DNA of 64,000 nucleotides from an uncultured Roseovarius sp. (GTDB taxonomy: Bacteria; Pseudomonadota; Alphaproteobacteria; Rhodobacterales; Rhodobacteraceae). The notes under the pieces were generated by a model. The model saw only the letters and a program-made list of their open reading frames with translations, had not been told where the DNA came from and made no database searches. The stretch spans positions 1 to 64,000 of the forward strand of contig NZ_CAMYMD010000101.1 in the NCBI RefSeq assembly GCF_947259555.1. The letters run 5' to 3'. This document shows, one piece after another, positions 46,736-56,659 of this stretch (its first letter is position 1; every line of letters starts with the position of its first letter). The translations under genes and the position numbers were made by a program.

Positions 46736-47643
46736 TGGTCCTGAACCAAAGCCTGCAAGCGCGCCTCTAGAACATGGGTGTATATTTCGGTGGTGGCGAC
46801 ATCGGCATGCCCCAAGAGTGTCTGTATCACCCGAAGATCGGCGCCATTGGCGAGCAAATGTGTGGCAAAGGCATGCCGTAACGTGTGCGGCGTCACCTTT
46901 GCGGGGTCGACATTAGACTTGACTGATATATCCTTGATAATAAGGTAAAATCCATGCCGGGTAAGGTGGCCGGATGCGCTTTGTGAGGCGAATAGAAACG
47001 GCGACGGCGGTTTTCCGGCACTACGCTTTTGCGTCTCTTCCGCATCGCGCCGGGCCAGCCATGCCGCGAGGGCGTCGCGCGCGGGTGGTGAAAGCGGAAC
47101 CATCCGTTCCTTATTGCCCTTGCCACGCACCAGTAACATCTGAGGATCGCCCCGTGCAGCGGCCAAGGGTAGCGAGACAAGTTCGCTGACGCGCATGCCG
47201 GTTGCGTAGAGGAGCGCCACAAGGCATGCATTGCGAGTGCGCTCATGGGGCGTGCGACCATGAGTCGGGGCCGTGTTCAAAAGTCGGTTTACTTCATCCA
47301 CGCTCAGGGTCTTGGGCAATCGCTGAGGTTTGGCCGGCCCGCGGATGCGAATGGCAGGGTTGTCTGCGCGCAGACGTTCATCAAAGGCAAACCGATAGAG
47401 TTGCCGGATGGAGGACAGCCGCCGAGCCCGGGTCGTGCGAGCGAGCCCTTTTGCGTCACAGTCCACAAGATAAGATTCGACTGTCCTCTGTGTCGCGTTC
47501 GACAGTGTAAAGCCCTGACCCAAAAGCCAATCCGAGAAATCACGAAGGTCGCGCGCATAGGCCATAAGCGTGTTTTGCGCGGCGCCCAGTTCGGCCGCTT
47601 GTGCCTCGAGAAAAAGGTCGATCCAGCCAGAATCGCGGCTCAC
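46672..47643 (-). CDS. xerD: Tyrosine recombinase XerD
   Basis: LYATGMRVSELVSLPL; HTLRHAFATHLLANGADLRVIQTLLGHADVATTEIYTHV; GTG start overlapping upstream stop. Confidence 0.9.
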   Translation of the reverse strand: MSRDSGWIDLFLEAQAAELGAAQNTLMAYARDLRDFSDWLLGQGFTLSNATQRTVESYLVDCDAKGLARTTRARRLSSIRQLYRFAFDERLRADNPAIRIRGPAKPQRLPKTLSVDEVNRLLNTAPTHGRTPHERTRNACLVALLYATGMRVSELVSLPLAAARGDPQMLLVRGKGNKERMVPLSPPARDALAAWLARRDAEETQKRSAGKPPSPFLFASQSASGHLTRHGFYLIIKDISVKSNVDPAKVTPHTLRHAFATHLLANGADLRVIQTLLGHADVATTEIYTHVLEARLQALVQDHHPLAQAARRKTGGNTSSEGQ

Positions 47644-49178
47644 CCGTGACGCTCCAGGAGCAGAAGTTGTAGGCTGGCGCGGCGCGCTGTATCTTCGAGA
47701 CCTACAGCGCGCAGAGTCGCGAGCGCACCCGTGAAATCCGGGCGCGTCGCGCCTGCTCCGAGTGTGACCCGCCGCGCCGCCGCGAGAATTGCCTCGCCCA
47801 AACGCCCGGCATCCAACAATATCTGGTATTCCATTTGCAAAGGAGTGCGGGCGAACGCAGATGCAATGGCTGCTTCCCAAGCGGATCCTGCGTTCTCTTG
47901 ACCGGGGGTGCCTTGCGCAACACTTATCAGGAAATTCTGGCGCGTAGATGGCGCGGCGATCAATTCTTCCGCCCGCTCATACTGCCCCGAAAGGAGGGCA
48001 ATTTCAAACGCTACGTCCCGTGCCTTGTCTGGCAAGTCCTTTGCCAAAAGGCGCTCCGCAAAGAGTTCGGCAAACACCACCTCAAGATGCATGTCGCGCG
48101 CTGCGGTCCATGCGTCTTTCAGGCTAGGCAAAAAATCATCCGAGCCCGGGTCTGCTAGTGCCCGATCGAGCGCCTGAACCGCTGCCACTCTGTCCCAGAC
48201 CCCGCCGGAGGCCGCCGGTCGGCGGGCAGTGTACAAGCCGAACAGGCGCGATGCAGGCACTGCGCCAGTGCGCGCCAGTCGTTCGGCGGCCTCGATCTCG
48301 GCTTTCCAGCCAGAATTTCCCCGCAAATCGGCCATGGCGAAGGCCCGCGGCAAATTATGTGTCGGCAAGGGAGCGCCAATCGCCTCAAACAAGCGAAACT
48401 GTAACGGGGTCAGAGCCTCTGGCACCGCGGGAGGAGGCACGTCTTCGATCATTTCAGGATCAAGATAGAGCGCGAGCAGGGTAGTATCGGGTTCGGTGAG
48501 AGTACCGAGCGCTGTCGCACTGTGATATGTCAATGCCGCCGTGTTCCAGTCACCCGCGCGCGCCGCGCAGAATATCCGTGCGCCCAAATTGTCGCTGAGA
48601 TACGGATTGCGCGCCAGCGTTTCGCAGGCTCGGCTCTCCTGACCGAGCAACAACGAGAGATCAAACCATTCATCGAATAACGAACCGCTGGTGGCGCCGG
48701 CGCGATCTGCCAGCGCATGCGCGGGTTCGACTGCCCCAAAACGCCGCAATGCCCCAAGGCGCGCTCTCAGAAACCGGGCATCTGTGCCCGCATCCATGGG
48801 GGTATCCGCCTCTGCAAGCAGCAACGTGTAGTACAGGGCCTGAATGGCCGGGAGCGGCTCTGGTTCCAACTCGGACAGGGTGCGTGTCAAGCTCGAGGTC
48901 CGGCTGTTCTGCCACAAAGTCGTCGGCAGTCCGGTCGTCGTTCCGGGCAAGAGCCCAACCGCATCGGCGCGCGGCGCGTCGAGCGCAGTCACAGTCACCG
49001 AAGGCACAGTCACCGACTCGGCTGATGGGGGCTCGAGTCGGGGCTCGTGCGGGGCGGCTGTTATCGCGGCGGTGGTCGCCTCATCCAACCACTCGATGGC
49101 GGAAAGAGGCTGTTGGGCAGCACCTGTTCCAGCGGTGCAGATTGTGGCCAGTGCAAAGAGGCTAATCCGTTTCAAGCA
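47640..49178 (-). CDS. Secreted alpha-helical repeat-like hypothetical protein
   Basis: N-terminal signal-like KRISLFALATICTAGTGAAQ; helical Ala/Leu-rich body; probable TTG start near 49178. Confidence 0.55.
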   Translation of the reverse strand, partial: CLKRISLFALATICTAGTGAAQQPLSAIEWLDEATTAAITAAPHEPRLEPPSAESVTVPSVTVTALDAPRADAVGLLPGTTTGLPTTLWQNSRTSSLTRTLSELEPEPLPAIQALYYTLLLAEADTPMDAGTDARFLRARLGALRRFGAVEPAHALADRAGATSGSLFDEWFDLSLLLGQESRACETLARNPYLSDNLGARIFCAARAGDWNTAALTYHSATALGTLTEPDTTLLALYLDPEMIEDVPPPAVPEALTPLQFRLFEAIGAPLPTHNLPRAFAMADLRGNSGWKAEIEAAERLARTGAVPASRLFGLYTARRPAASGGVWDRVAAVQALDRALADPGSDDFLPSLKDAWTAARDMHLEVVFAELFAERLLAKDLPDKARDVAFEIALLSGQYERAEELIAAPSTRQNFLISVAQGTPGQENAGSAWEAAIASAFARTPLQMEYQILLDAGRLGEAILAAARRVTLGAGATRPDFTGALATLRAVGLEDTARRASLQLLLLERHG

Positions 49179-49311
49179 GGATGTCCTTGCGAATCTCTGT
49201 TTGAGGAGGTGAAAAATCAGCGCCGAAGAATGGACCGAGATAGGCATAGACCAGCAGGGCAACAAACCCCAAAATGGCCAAGTAGAACAGCCATTTGATC
49301 AATCGCAACAT
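49162..49311 (-). CDS. Small membrane protein, 49 aa (MLRLIKWLFYLAILGFVALLVYAYLGPFFGADFSPPQTEIRKDILLETD)
   Basis: Read directly on minus strand; single TM; overlaps the next gene's start. Confidence 0.7.
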   Translation of the reverse strand: MLRLIKWLFYLAILGFVALLVYAYLGPFFGADFSPPQTEIRKDILLETD

Positions 49312-49422
49312 GTTATCCCCTGCCTGTGTAGCCCGTTCTTTTTACCAAGTTATAACTGGCCTTTTTCCGAAGATCACGTCATTGAGTAAAAAACTTCGAG
49401 AATTGGCAGGGGAGCGCCGAAA

Positions 49423-49983
49423 GTGTCGGCAGAAGGACACTGGAACCTTTTGAAAACCGTCGTTCTGGTCGGCATGATGGGCGCGGGCAAGACAGCGGTG
49501 GGCAAGGCGCTCGCAGCTAGGTTGGGCGTCCCATTTCTGGATTCTGATGCCGAAATCGAAAAAGCAGCCAACATGCCCATTGCCGAGATATTTCAACGCG
49601 ATGGCGAGGCGTTCTTTCGCGCGCGTGAACGAGAGGTGATCGATCGCCTGCTGGACACGCAGCGCGGCATTCTTTCGACGGGCGGTGGGGCTTTCCTCTC
49701 CGAACGCAACCGCCGGATGATGTCCGAAAAAGGCGTCTCGGTCTGGCTGAACGCCGATTTGAGCCTGCTGTGGTCACGGGTAAAAGGCAAGAATACCAGG
49801 CCCTTGCTGCGCACAGCTCATCCATACGAGACGTTGCGCGAGATCTACGAGGCGCGTGCGCCGATCTATGCACAGGCGGATTTGAGCGTCGCGGCCGATC
49901 CGGGCTATTCGATTGACGACATGGCCGCTGAGGTCGAGGCGGCGCTGGCGACACGCAGGGATGTTCTGGAGGCGGTAAAATGA
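49423..49983 (+). CDS. aroK: Shikimate kinase
   Basis: VVLVGMMGAGKTAVGKALAARLGVPFLDSDAEIE; LSTGGGAFL. Confidence 0.94.
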   Translation: MSAEGHWNLLKTVVLVGMMGAGKTAVGKALAARLGVPFLDSDAEIEKAANMPIAEIFQRDGEAFFRAREREVIDRLLDTQRGILSTGGGAFLSERNRRMMSEKGVSVWLNADLSLLWSRVKGKNTRPLLRTAHPYETLREIYEARAPIYAQADLSVAADPGYSIDDMAAEVEAALATRRDVLEAVK

Positions 49984-51098
49984 GCGAAATCGTACATGTG
50001 GGCCTCGCGGGGCGCGCCTATGACATTCACATCGGCCCCGGCCTGCTCGCACGGGCCGGGGAACGGATCGGCCCGCTGTTGCGGCGGCCGCGCGTGGCGA
50101 TCATCACCGACGAGACGGTCGCGGCGCTGCACCTCAAGACGTTTCAGACCGGCCTTGAGAACAGCGGCATTTCGTCGGTCGCCCTGTGCCTTCCGCCGGG
50201 TGAAGCCACGAAATCCTGGCCGCATTTCGAGCGCACGGTGGAGTGGCTGCTGGAGCAGAAAGTCGAGCGAAATGATGTGGTTGTCGCCCTGGGCGGTGGT
50301 GTGATCGGCGATCTGGTGGGGTTTGCCGCCGCCGTGCTGCGGCGCGGGGTGCGGTTCGTGCAGGTGCCAACAAGCCTGCTCGCGCAGGTCGACAGTTCCG
50401 TGGGCGGCAAGACCGGGATCAACGCGCCGCAGGGCAAGAACCTGATCGGCGCGTTTCATCAGCCGAGCCTCGTGCTGGCCGATACCGACGTGCTGGACAG
50501 CCTGCCGGAGCGCGATTTCCTGGCTGGCTATGGCGAGGTGGTGAAATACGGATTGCTAGGAGACAGTGAATTTTTTCAATGGCTTGAGGAAAATGCTTCA
50601 CGTGCGGCGGGCGGTGACATGGCGGCGCGGATTCACGTCGTGAAACGTTCAGTCGAGATGAAGGCCGAGATCGTGATGCACGACGAGACCGAGCAGGGCG
50701 ACCGGGCGCTTCTCAACCTAGGGCATACCTTTTGTCATGCGCTGGAGGCGGCGACACAGTATAATGGTGCGCGGCTCTTGCATGGTGAGGGGGTGGCGGT
50801 CGGCTGCGCCCTCGCGTTTGAGCTGTCAGCGCGTCTCGGGCTATGTGCGCAGGAAGACCCAAGCCGCGTGCGTGCCCATCTTCGCGACATGAAGGTGAAG
50901 GTTGATCTCTCTGATATTCAAGGAGAGTTGCCGGATTCGGATGGCCTTATCACGCTGATGGGGCAGGACAAGAAGGTCGTCGATGGGGCGCTGCACTTTG
51001 TCCTCGCGCGCGGCATTGGTGACGCCTTCGTGACCTCTGATGTGCCCGCCGAGGTGGTGCGTGCCGTGCTCGACGACGCGCTCGCGGCGCGCGGCTGA
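49980..51098 (+). CDS. aroB: 3-dehydroquinate synthase
   Basis: VVVALGGGVIGDLVGFAAAVLRRGVRFVQVPTSLLAQVDSSVGGKTGIN; LNLGHTFCHALE. Confidence 0.96.
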   Translation: MSEIVHVGLAGRAYDIHIGPGLLARAGERIGPLLRRPRVAIITDETVAALHLKTFQTGLENSGISSVALCLPPGEATKSWPHFERTVEWLLEQKVERNDVVVALGGGVIGDLVGFAAAVLRRGVRFVQVPTSLLAQVDSSVGGKTGINAPQGKNLIGAFHQPSLVLADTDVLDSLPERDFLAGYGEVVKYGLLGDSEFFQWLEENASRAAGGDMAARIHVVKRSVEMKAEIVMHDETEQGDRALLNLGHTFCHALEAATQYNGARLLHGEGVAVGCALAFELSARLGLCAQEDPSRVRAHLRDMKVKVDLSDIQGELPDSDGLITLMGQDKKVVDGALHFVLARGIGDAFVTSDVPAEVVRAVLDDALAARG

Positions 51099-51112
51099 GG
51101 CGGGCGGCACAT

Positions 51113-51207
51113 CGAAAGGCGTTTGCAAACGCCTTTCGACGCGGTTTCGAAACCGCGTTGCAAGCCGCTTGAAAGCGGCTTGGCCAAGGGATTTACAAAT
51201 CCCTTGG
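51113..51207. repeat. Cluster of four consecutive palindromes between convergent aroB and tyrS
   Basis: CGAAAGGCGTTTGCAAACGCCTTTCG; ACGCGGTTTCGAAACCGCGT; CAAGCCGCTT-GA-AAGCGGCTTG; CCAAGGGATTT-AC-AAATCCCTTGG. Confidence 0.95.
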
Positions 51208-51219
51208 GCGCGGGTTCGG

Positions 51220-52473
51220 TCAGGTGGTAAGCTTGATCAGCGCGTGGCGCTTCTTGCCGGCCGAGAGCTTGATCGGCGAGGCGAGGGCGGCGGCGTCGAT
51301 CATCAGCCCGGCCTCGGTGAGCGGTGCATCGTCGAGCCGCGCGCCGTTTTCGGCGATCAGGCGTTTCGCTTCCTTTCCGGATTTGGCGAGGCCGCTGCGC
51401 ACAATCAGCTGCACGATGGAAATACCGTCGCCCAATTCCGCAGGCGTCAGGTCGACCGTGGGTAGATCGTCGCCCACGCCACCCTTTTCGAACACCTCGC
51501 GCGCGGTGGCCTCGGCCGCCTGTGCCGCCTCGGCCCCGTGCAGCAGCGTCGTCACCTCGTTTGCGAGGATGATCTTGGCCTCGTTGATCTCGGAGCCTTG
51601 CAGTGTCCCCATGCGCTCGCACTCTTCGAGCGACAGTTCGGTGTAGAGCTTGAGGAAACGCCCGGTATCGGCATCGGTCGTGTTGCGCCAGAACTGCCAG
51701 AATTCGTAAGGGCTGAGCATGTCGCCATCGAGCCACATCGCCCCACCCGCCGATTTGCCCATCTTGCGCCCGTCCGAGGTGGTCAGCAGCGGCGAGGTGA
51801 GACCGAAGACCTCGTGGTCGATCACCCGGCGGGTGAGGTCGATGCCGTTGACGATATTGCCCCACTGATCCGAGCCGCCCATCTGCAACGCGCAGCCGTA
51901 GCGCCGGTTGAGTTCAAGGAAATCATAGGCTTGCAGGATCATGTAGTTGAATTCGAGAAAGCTGAGCGATTGCTCGCGGTCGAGCCTGGATTTGACCGAC
52001 TCGAAGCTTAGCATCCGGTTCACCGAGAAATGCCGCCCGATATCGCGCAGGAATTCGAGATAGTTCAGCGCGTCAAGCCATTCGGCATTGTCGAGCATCA
52101 GCGCGTCGCCCGGACCCTCGCCATAGGCGAGGTAGCGCGCGAAGACGCGTTTCATGCCGGAGATATTCTCGGCAATTTGATCCGGGCCAAGCAGCGGCCG
52201 CTCATCCGAGCGGAAGGACGGATCCCCGACCTTGGTCGTGCCGCCCCCCATCAAGGTGATCGGCCGGTGCCCGGTCTTTTGCAGCCAGCGCAGCATCATG
52301 ATGTTCAGGAGATGCCCGACATGCAGCGATTTCGCCGTGGCGTCATAGCCGATATAGGCGGTGACCGTGCCGTTGGTCAGCGCCTCGTCCAGCCCCTGAT
52401 AATCGGTGCAATCCGAGAGGTAGCCGCGCTCGATCATCACGCGCATGAAATCGGATTTGGGGTGGTAGGTCAT
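51220..52473 (-). CDS. tyrS: Tyrosyl-tRNA synthetase
   Basis: [52 protein letters not shown]. Confidence 0.95.
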   Translation of the reverse strand: MTYHPKSDFMRVMIERGYLSDCTDYQGLDEALTNGTVTAYIGYDATAKSLHVGHLLNIMMLRWLQKTGHRPITLMGGGTTKVGDPSFRSDERPLLGPDQIAENISGMKRVFARYLAYGEGPGDALMLDNAEWLDALNYLEFLRDIGRHFSVNRMLSFESVKSRLDREQSLSFLEFNYMILQAYDFLELNRRYGCALQMGGSDQWGNIVNGIDLTRRVIDHEVFGLTSPLLTTSDGRKMGKSAGGAMWLDGDMLSPYEFWQFWRNTTDADTGRFLKLYTELSLEECERMGTLQGSEINEAKIILANEVTTLLHGAEAAQAAEATAREVFEKGGVGDDLPTVDLTPAELGDGISIVQLIVRSGLAKSGKEAKRLIAENGARLDDAPLTEAGLMIDAAALASPIKLSAGKKRHALIKLTT

Positions 52474-52536
52474 AAGGCTTGTCCCGCTTGTCGTTGCGCG
52501 GCATGTATATGCAGTCATTGAGCGAAGGAAAAGGCC

Positions 52537-53637
52537 ATGTTGAAGGCGGGGCGGCTTTGGGCTTTGGGGGCGATGTCGGGCACCTCGCTCGACGGGGTGG
52601 ATACGGCCATGGTCGGGACTGATGGCGAGGTAATTTTTGGCTTTGGCCCGAGCGCCTATCGTGCCTATCTGCCGGGTGAGCAGGCGGTGCTGGCGGCCGC
52701 CCTTGGCAAGTGGCCTGGCGAAGATTTGGCCGAGGCTGAGGCGCTGGTCGAGCGCGCGCATCTGGAGGTGTTGCGCGGCTTTGACGGGGCCGCGCTGGTC
52801 GGATTTCACGGTCAGACACTGGCGCATGAGCCGCAGGGACGGGGTACGCATCAGTTGGGGGATGGCGCGCGGCTGGCCGAGGCTTTGGGCCTGCCGGTGG
52901 TCTGGGATTTCCGCAGCGCCGATATCCGACTGGGGGGCGAGGGCGCGCCGCTGGCACCGTTCTTTCATTTCGCCTGCGCCAAATGGATCGGGGCCGAGGC
53001 GCCGCTGGCGTTTCTCAACCTTGGCGGGGTGGGCAACCTGACCTGGGTCGATCCGCGCCATGCGCGGCCCGAGGACGACGGCGCGCTTCTGGCCTTTGAC
53101 ACCGGCCCCGCCAATGCGCCGATCAACGATCTGATGGTGGCGCGGCGCGGTGAACCTTATGATCGCGACGGCGCGCTTGCGCGGCGGGGTCAGGTGGCGC
53201 AGGGCGCGCTGGAACTGTTCCTCGACGAGCCGTATTTCCTGCGCATGCCGCCCAAATCGCTGGACCGTGACACATTTTCAGAGATGATCGGGTTGGTCTC
53301 GGAGTTGAGCGATGCCGATGCCGTCGCGACGCTGACCGGCATGGCGGCAGCGGCGGTGTTGCGCGGGATGGAGCATTGTCCGGAGCCGCCCGCGCGCCTG
53401 CTGGTGACGGGTGGCGGACGCCATAACCCGGTGATGATGCGCATGCTGGCTGCCTCGCTCGATTGTCCCGTGGAACCGGTGGAGGCGGTGGGGCTTGACG
53501 GCGACATGCTGGAAGCGCAGGCTTTCGCGCACCTGGCGGTACGGGTGGCGCGCGGATTGCCCACCTCCTGTTCCGGCACCACGGGTGTGCGCGCCGCCGT
53601 GTCGGGCGGAACGATCAGCCGACCGGAGGACGTGTGA
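52537..53637 (+). CDS. anmK: Anhydro-N-acetylmuramic acid kinase
   Basis: [53 protein letters not shown]. Confidence 0.95.
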   Translation: MLKAGRLWALGAMSGTSLDGVDTAMVGTDGEVIFGFGPSAYRAYLPGEQAVLAAALGKWPGEDLAEAEALVERAHLEVLRGFDGAALVGFHGQTLAHEPQGRGTHQLGDGARLAEALGLPVVWDFRSADIRLGGEGAPLAPFFHFACAKWIGAEAPLAFLNLGGVGNLTWVDPRHARPEDDGALLAFDTGPANAPINDLMVARRGEPYDRDGALARRGQVAQGALELFLDEPYFLRMPPKSLDRDTFSEMIGLVSELSDADAVATLTGMAAAAVLRGMEHCPEPPARLLVTGGGRHNPVMMRMLAASLDCPVEPVEAVGLDGDMLEAQAFAHLAVRVARGLPTSCSGTTGVRAAVSGGTISRPEDV

Positions 53638-54386
53638 TGGACTATGATCTCGATCAGGGCGCGGGGGCCGGGCGGCGGCTTGGCCTGATCGTGCTGAGCA
53701 CCGACGAGACGCTGGAATACGAGGTGCGCGGCATTCTCGCCGGGCGCGACGTGAACCTGCTGCACACCCGCATTCCGGCGCAGGCCGATGTCACGCCCGA
53801 GGATCTGCAGGCGATGGCACCGCAAATGACGCGCACCGCCGCCCTTTTGCCGCAGGGGCTGTCGGCGCTTGGCTATGGCTGCACCTCTGCCAGTGCGGTG
53901 ATCGGCGCCGACGAGGTGGCACGGCGGATGCAGGTGGCGCAGCCCGGCACACCCGTCACCAACCCGTTGAGCGCGGTCATTGCCGCGCTCAAAGCGCTTG
54001 GTGTGGTGCGTGTGGCGATGGTCACGCCCTATGTACAAGAGGTAAATGGCCCGATGCGCCATGCGCTGGCCGCGCAAGGGATCACCGTAGTGAGCGAGGC
54101 GAGTTTCGAGCAGAAAGAGGATTGGACGGTGGCGCGGATCGCCGAGAGCTCTACCCGGGCCGCGATGGTGCAGGCCGGGGGTGCGACGGGTGTTCAGGCG
54201 GTCTTTACAAGCTGCACCAATCTGCGCACGTTCGGCATCATCGAGGCGGTCGAGCAAGAGCTTGGCTTGCCGGTGATCAGTTCCAACCAAGCGCTCTTGT
54301 GGGACATGTTGCGGCACGCCGGTATCGCCGCCCGTGGCTGGGGGCCGGGGCGGCTGTTTGATCTTGAAGAACGGAAAGAAGACTGA
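53637..54386 (+). CDS. Asp/Glu racemase superfamily protein (maleate isomerase/arylmalonate decarboxylase-like)
   Basis: LGLIVLSTDETLEYEV; LGYGCTSASAVIG; VFTSCTNLRTFGIIEAVEQELGLPVISSNQALLWDML. Confidence 0.85.
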   Translation: MDYDLDQGAGAGRRLGLIVLSTDETLEYEVRGILAGRDVNLLHTRIPAQADVTPEDLQAMAPQMTRTAALLPQGLSALGYGCTSASAVIGADEVARRMQVAQPGTPVTNPLSAVIAALKALGVVRVAMVTPYVQEVNGPMRHALAAQGITVVSEASFEQKEDWTVARIAESSTRAAMVQAGGATGVQAVFTSCTNLRTFGIIEAVEQELGLPVISSNQALLWDMLRHAGIAARGWGPGRLFDLEERKED

Positions 54387-55529
54387 ATGAACCAGAAAGA
54401 CCACAAACCCGCGACCATCGCTGCTCAGGCGGCGGGCGCGGTCGAGGCGCAGACAGGCGGCCTGGTGTCGGGCATCAGCCTGGCCACGACCTATTTGCGC
54501 GATGCCGACTATGGGCTGATGCGGCCCGACAATGTCTATGGCCGCGATCAGAACGATACGGTGCGGCAGTGCGAGGAGGTCGTGCGCGCATTGGAAGGCG
54601 CGGCGGCGAGCCTGCTGTTTCCGTCTGGCATGGCCGCCATCGCGGCGGTCTTTCGGGCGCTGCCCTCGGGCGCGCGGGTGGTTATGCAGAACGGGATCTA
54701 TTGGGGCACGCTGAAATGGGTGCGCGACTATTGCGTGCGCCGAGCGATCATACTTGATGAGATCGACGCGGCGGACCCGGGCGCGTTGGCCGAGGCGTGC
54801 CGGTCCTCGGCCGACATGGTCTGGATCGAAACACCGTCGAACCCGTGGCTCAAGACCGTGGATATCGCGGCGGCGGCGGGCATGGCGCATAAGGCGGGCG
54901 CGGTGCTGGTGGTCGATGGCACGGCAGCGACGCCGGTGCTGACCCGGGCGCTGGATCTGGGGGCCGATATCGTGATGCATTCGGCGACGAAAGCCTTGAA
55001 CGGGCATTCGGATGTGCTGGCGGGGGTCTTGTCCTGCCGCGAGCCGGGGCAGGCGATGTGGCAGGAGATCGCCACCGACCGGCACGATGCGGGTGCCATC
55101 ATCGGCCCGTTCGAGGCGTGGCTCTTGATGCGTGGGATGCGGACATTACCGCTGCGGATGGAGCGGATGTGCGAGAACGCGATGGCAGTTGCTGACTATC
55201 TGGAGGGGCGCGCCGATATCGAGGCGGTGTATTATCCGGGGCTGGCCAGCCATGCCGGGCACGCAATCGCGGCGCGGCAGATGCAGGGCGGCTATGGCTA
55301 TCTGCTTTCGGCGCTGGTCAGGGGCGACAAGGCGCGGGCCTTGGAGGTGGTCGGGCGCTTGCGCCTGTTCCACCGGGCGACGTCGCTGGGGGGTGTCGAG
55401 AGCCTGGTCGAGCATCGCCACACCATCGAGCCGCATACCGGCATTCCCGAAACGCTCATTCGGCTGTCGGTGGGGATCGAGGATGCGGGCGACCTGATTG
55501 CCGATCTGGCGCAGGCGCTGGACGGCTAG
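54387..55529 (+). CDS. metC: Cystathionine beta-lyase / trans-sulfuration PLP enzyme
   Basis: YGRDQNDTVRQCEEVVRALEGAAASLLFPSGMAAIAAV; IVMHSATKALNGHSDVLAGVL; signature VWIETPSNPWLKTVDI. Confidence 0.9.
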   Translation: MNQKDHKPATIAAQAAGAVEAQTGGLVSGISLATTYLRDADYGLMRPDNVYGRDQNDTVRQCEEVVRALEGAAASLLFPSGMAAIAAVFRALPSGARVVMQNGIYWGTLKWVRDYCVRRAIILDEIDAADPGALAEACRSSADMVWIETPSNPWLKTVDIAAAAGMAHKAGAVLVVDGTAATPVLTRALDLGADIVMHSATKALNGHSDVLAGVLSCREPGQAMWQEIATDRHDAGAIIGPFEAWLLMRGMRTLPLRMERMCENAMAVADYLEGRADIEAVYYPGLASHAGHAIAARQMQGGYGYLLSALVRGDKARALEVVGRLRLFHRATSLGGVESLVEHRHTIEPHTGIPETLIRLSVGIEDAGDLIADLAQALDG

Positions 55530-55550
55530 GCAAGCCGCCGCATCAGTGGC

Positions 55551-55883
55551 TCAGATCTGCCCGATCAGCGCCAGACCGACATAGAGTGTGATCGCTCCGA
55601 GCAAAATCGCGACGATCACGTTGCGCAAAAAGTAACCTGCGGCAAGTGTCACGAGTGCCGCTGTCATGCGGGGCGCATCCAGTGCGCCATTCGTGGCGGC
55701 AGGCCATACCACCAGCGGCGCCACCAGTCCCGGCAGGACCGCGACCGCCGTATAACGCAAGTGCCTGAGCAGCCAGGGCGGCAACGGTCTGTCACCGATC
55801 AGCCCGGTAAAGACAAAGCGCAGCCCGAAGCTGCCGAGGCCCAGCAAGATGATCACGGTCCAGAGGCTTGTCTTGTCGATCAT
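55551..55883 (-). CDS. AzlD-family branched-chain amino acid exporter subunit
   Basis: 110 aa, hydrophobic; paired with AzlC. Confidence 0.85.
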   Translation of the reverse strand: MIDKTSLWTVIILLGLGSFGLRFVFTGLIGDRPLPPWLLRHLRYTAVAVLPGLVAPLVVWPAATNGALDAPRMTAALVTLAAGYFLRNVIVAILLGAITLYVGLALIGQI

Positions 55884-56602
55884 GACATCCGCGCCTCCTT
55901 GCGCCGTTCAAGAATGACCTCGAGCTGTGCACCGGTCATCATGCCGGCGACCCCGGCCAGGAGAAGCCCGAGATTATAGGGCAGGACTGCGAAGACCAGC
56001 GCAAAGATTACCGACACCAACGCGGCCGCAAGATGAGCGGGCGTGCGCAGCATCGGAGCAATCATTGCAAGAAACGTAATCGGCAGCGCAAAATCCAGCG
56101 CCAGCTCCTCGGGGATCGACGTGCCGACCAGTGCACCGACCAGAGTAAACACGTACCAAAGCGGGCAGATTGGTGTAACCACACCAAAGAAATAGGCCAG
56201 CCTCTGCGCAATGCTCCAGCTCGGGTTTTGCTCATAGGCCACGATGGCGCAGGCATAGCTCTGATCCACCGTGAAATAGGCCGCGAGCGCCCGCTGCCCG
56301 AGCGTGGCGCCTCCGATATAGGGCGTGAGCGAGGCCGAATACATCGCCATGCGAAGATTGACCGCAAGTGCCGAAATCAGTGCGATCGCCGTCGGTGCGC
56401 CATCAGAGAGCAATTGAAGCGCCGTGAACTGTGCCGCCCCGGCAATCACCAGCACTGAAAAGCTGAGTGTTTCCAATACATTCAGGCCGGCCTCCGTAGC
56501 CACAACGCCAAACAGCAGCGAGAATGGCACGATCACCAGAACAAACGGCGCGCCATCGCGCACGCCTTGCCAATAGGTCGATTTACTGGTTTGCCTCGGC
56601 AC
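55880..56602 (-). CDS. AzlC-family branched-chain amino acid permease
   Basis: GVRDGAPFVLVIVPFSLLFGVVATEAGLN; AAQFTALQLLSDGAP; ASLTPYIGGATLGQRALAAYFTVDQSYA. Confidence 0.9.
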   Translation of the reverse strand: MPRQTSKSTYWQGVRDGAPFVLVIVPFSLLFGVVATEAGLNVLETLSFSVLVIAGAAQFTALQLLSDGAPTAIALISALAVNLRMAMYSASLTPYIGGATLGQRALAAYFTVDQSYACAIVAYEQNPSWSIAQRLAYFFGVVTPICPLWYVFTLVGALVGTSIPEELALDFALPITFLAMIAPMLRTPAHLAAALVSVIFALVFAVLPYNLGLLLAGVAGMMTGAQLEVILERRKEARMS

Positions 56603-56659
56603 CGCTTGCCCCTAAGTTGCCCCCGTGCTTTGACACCGCCTATCCAATGCAAGGAGGAG

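Noticed and set aside
52474-53061. Extended 613-aa TyrS start
   Set aside because: TyrS homology begins at [10 protein letters not shown] (52473); the extension is antisense to anmK.
53190-55085. 631-aa minus-strand ORF antisense to anmK/racemase/metC
   Set aside because: High-GC shadow ORF; its product is His/Arg-rich without domain-like features, while the + strand genes are clear.
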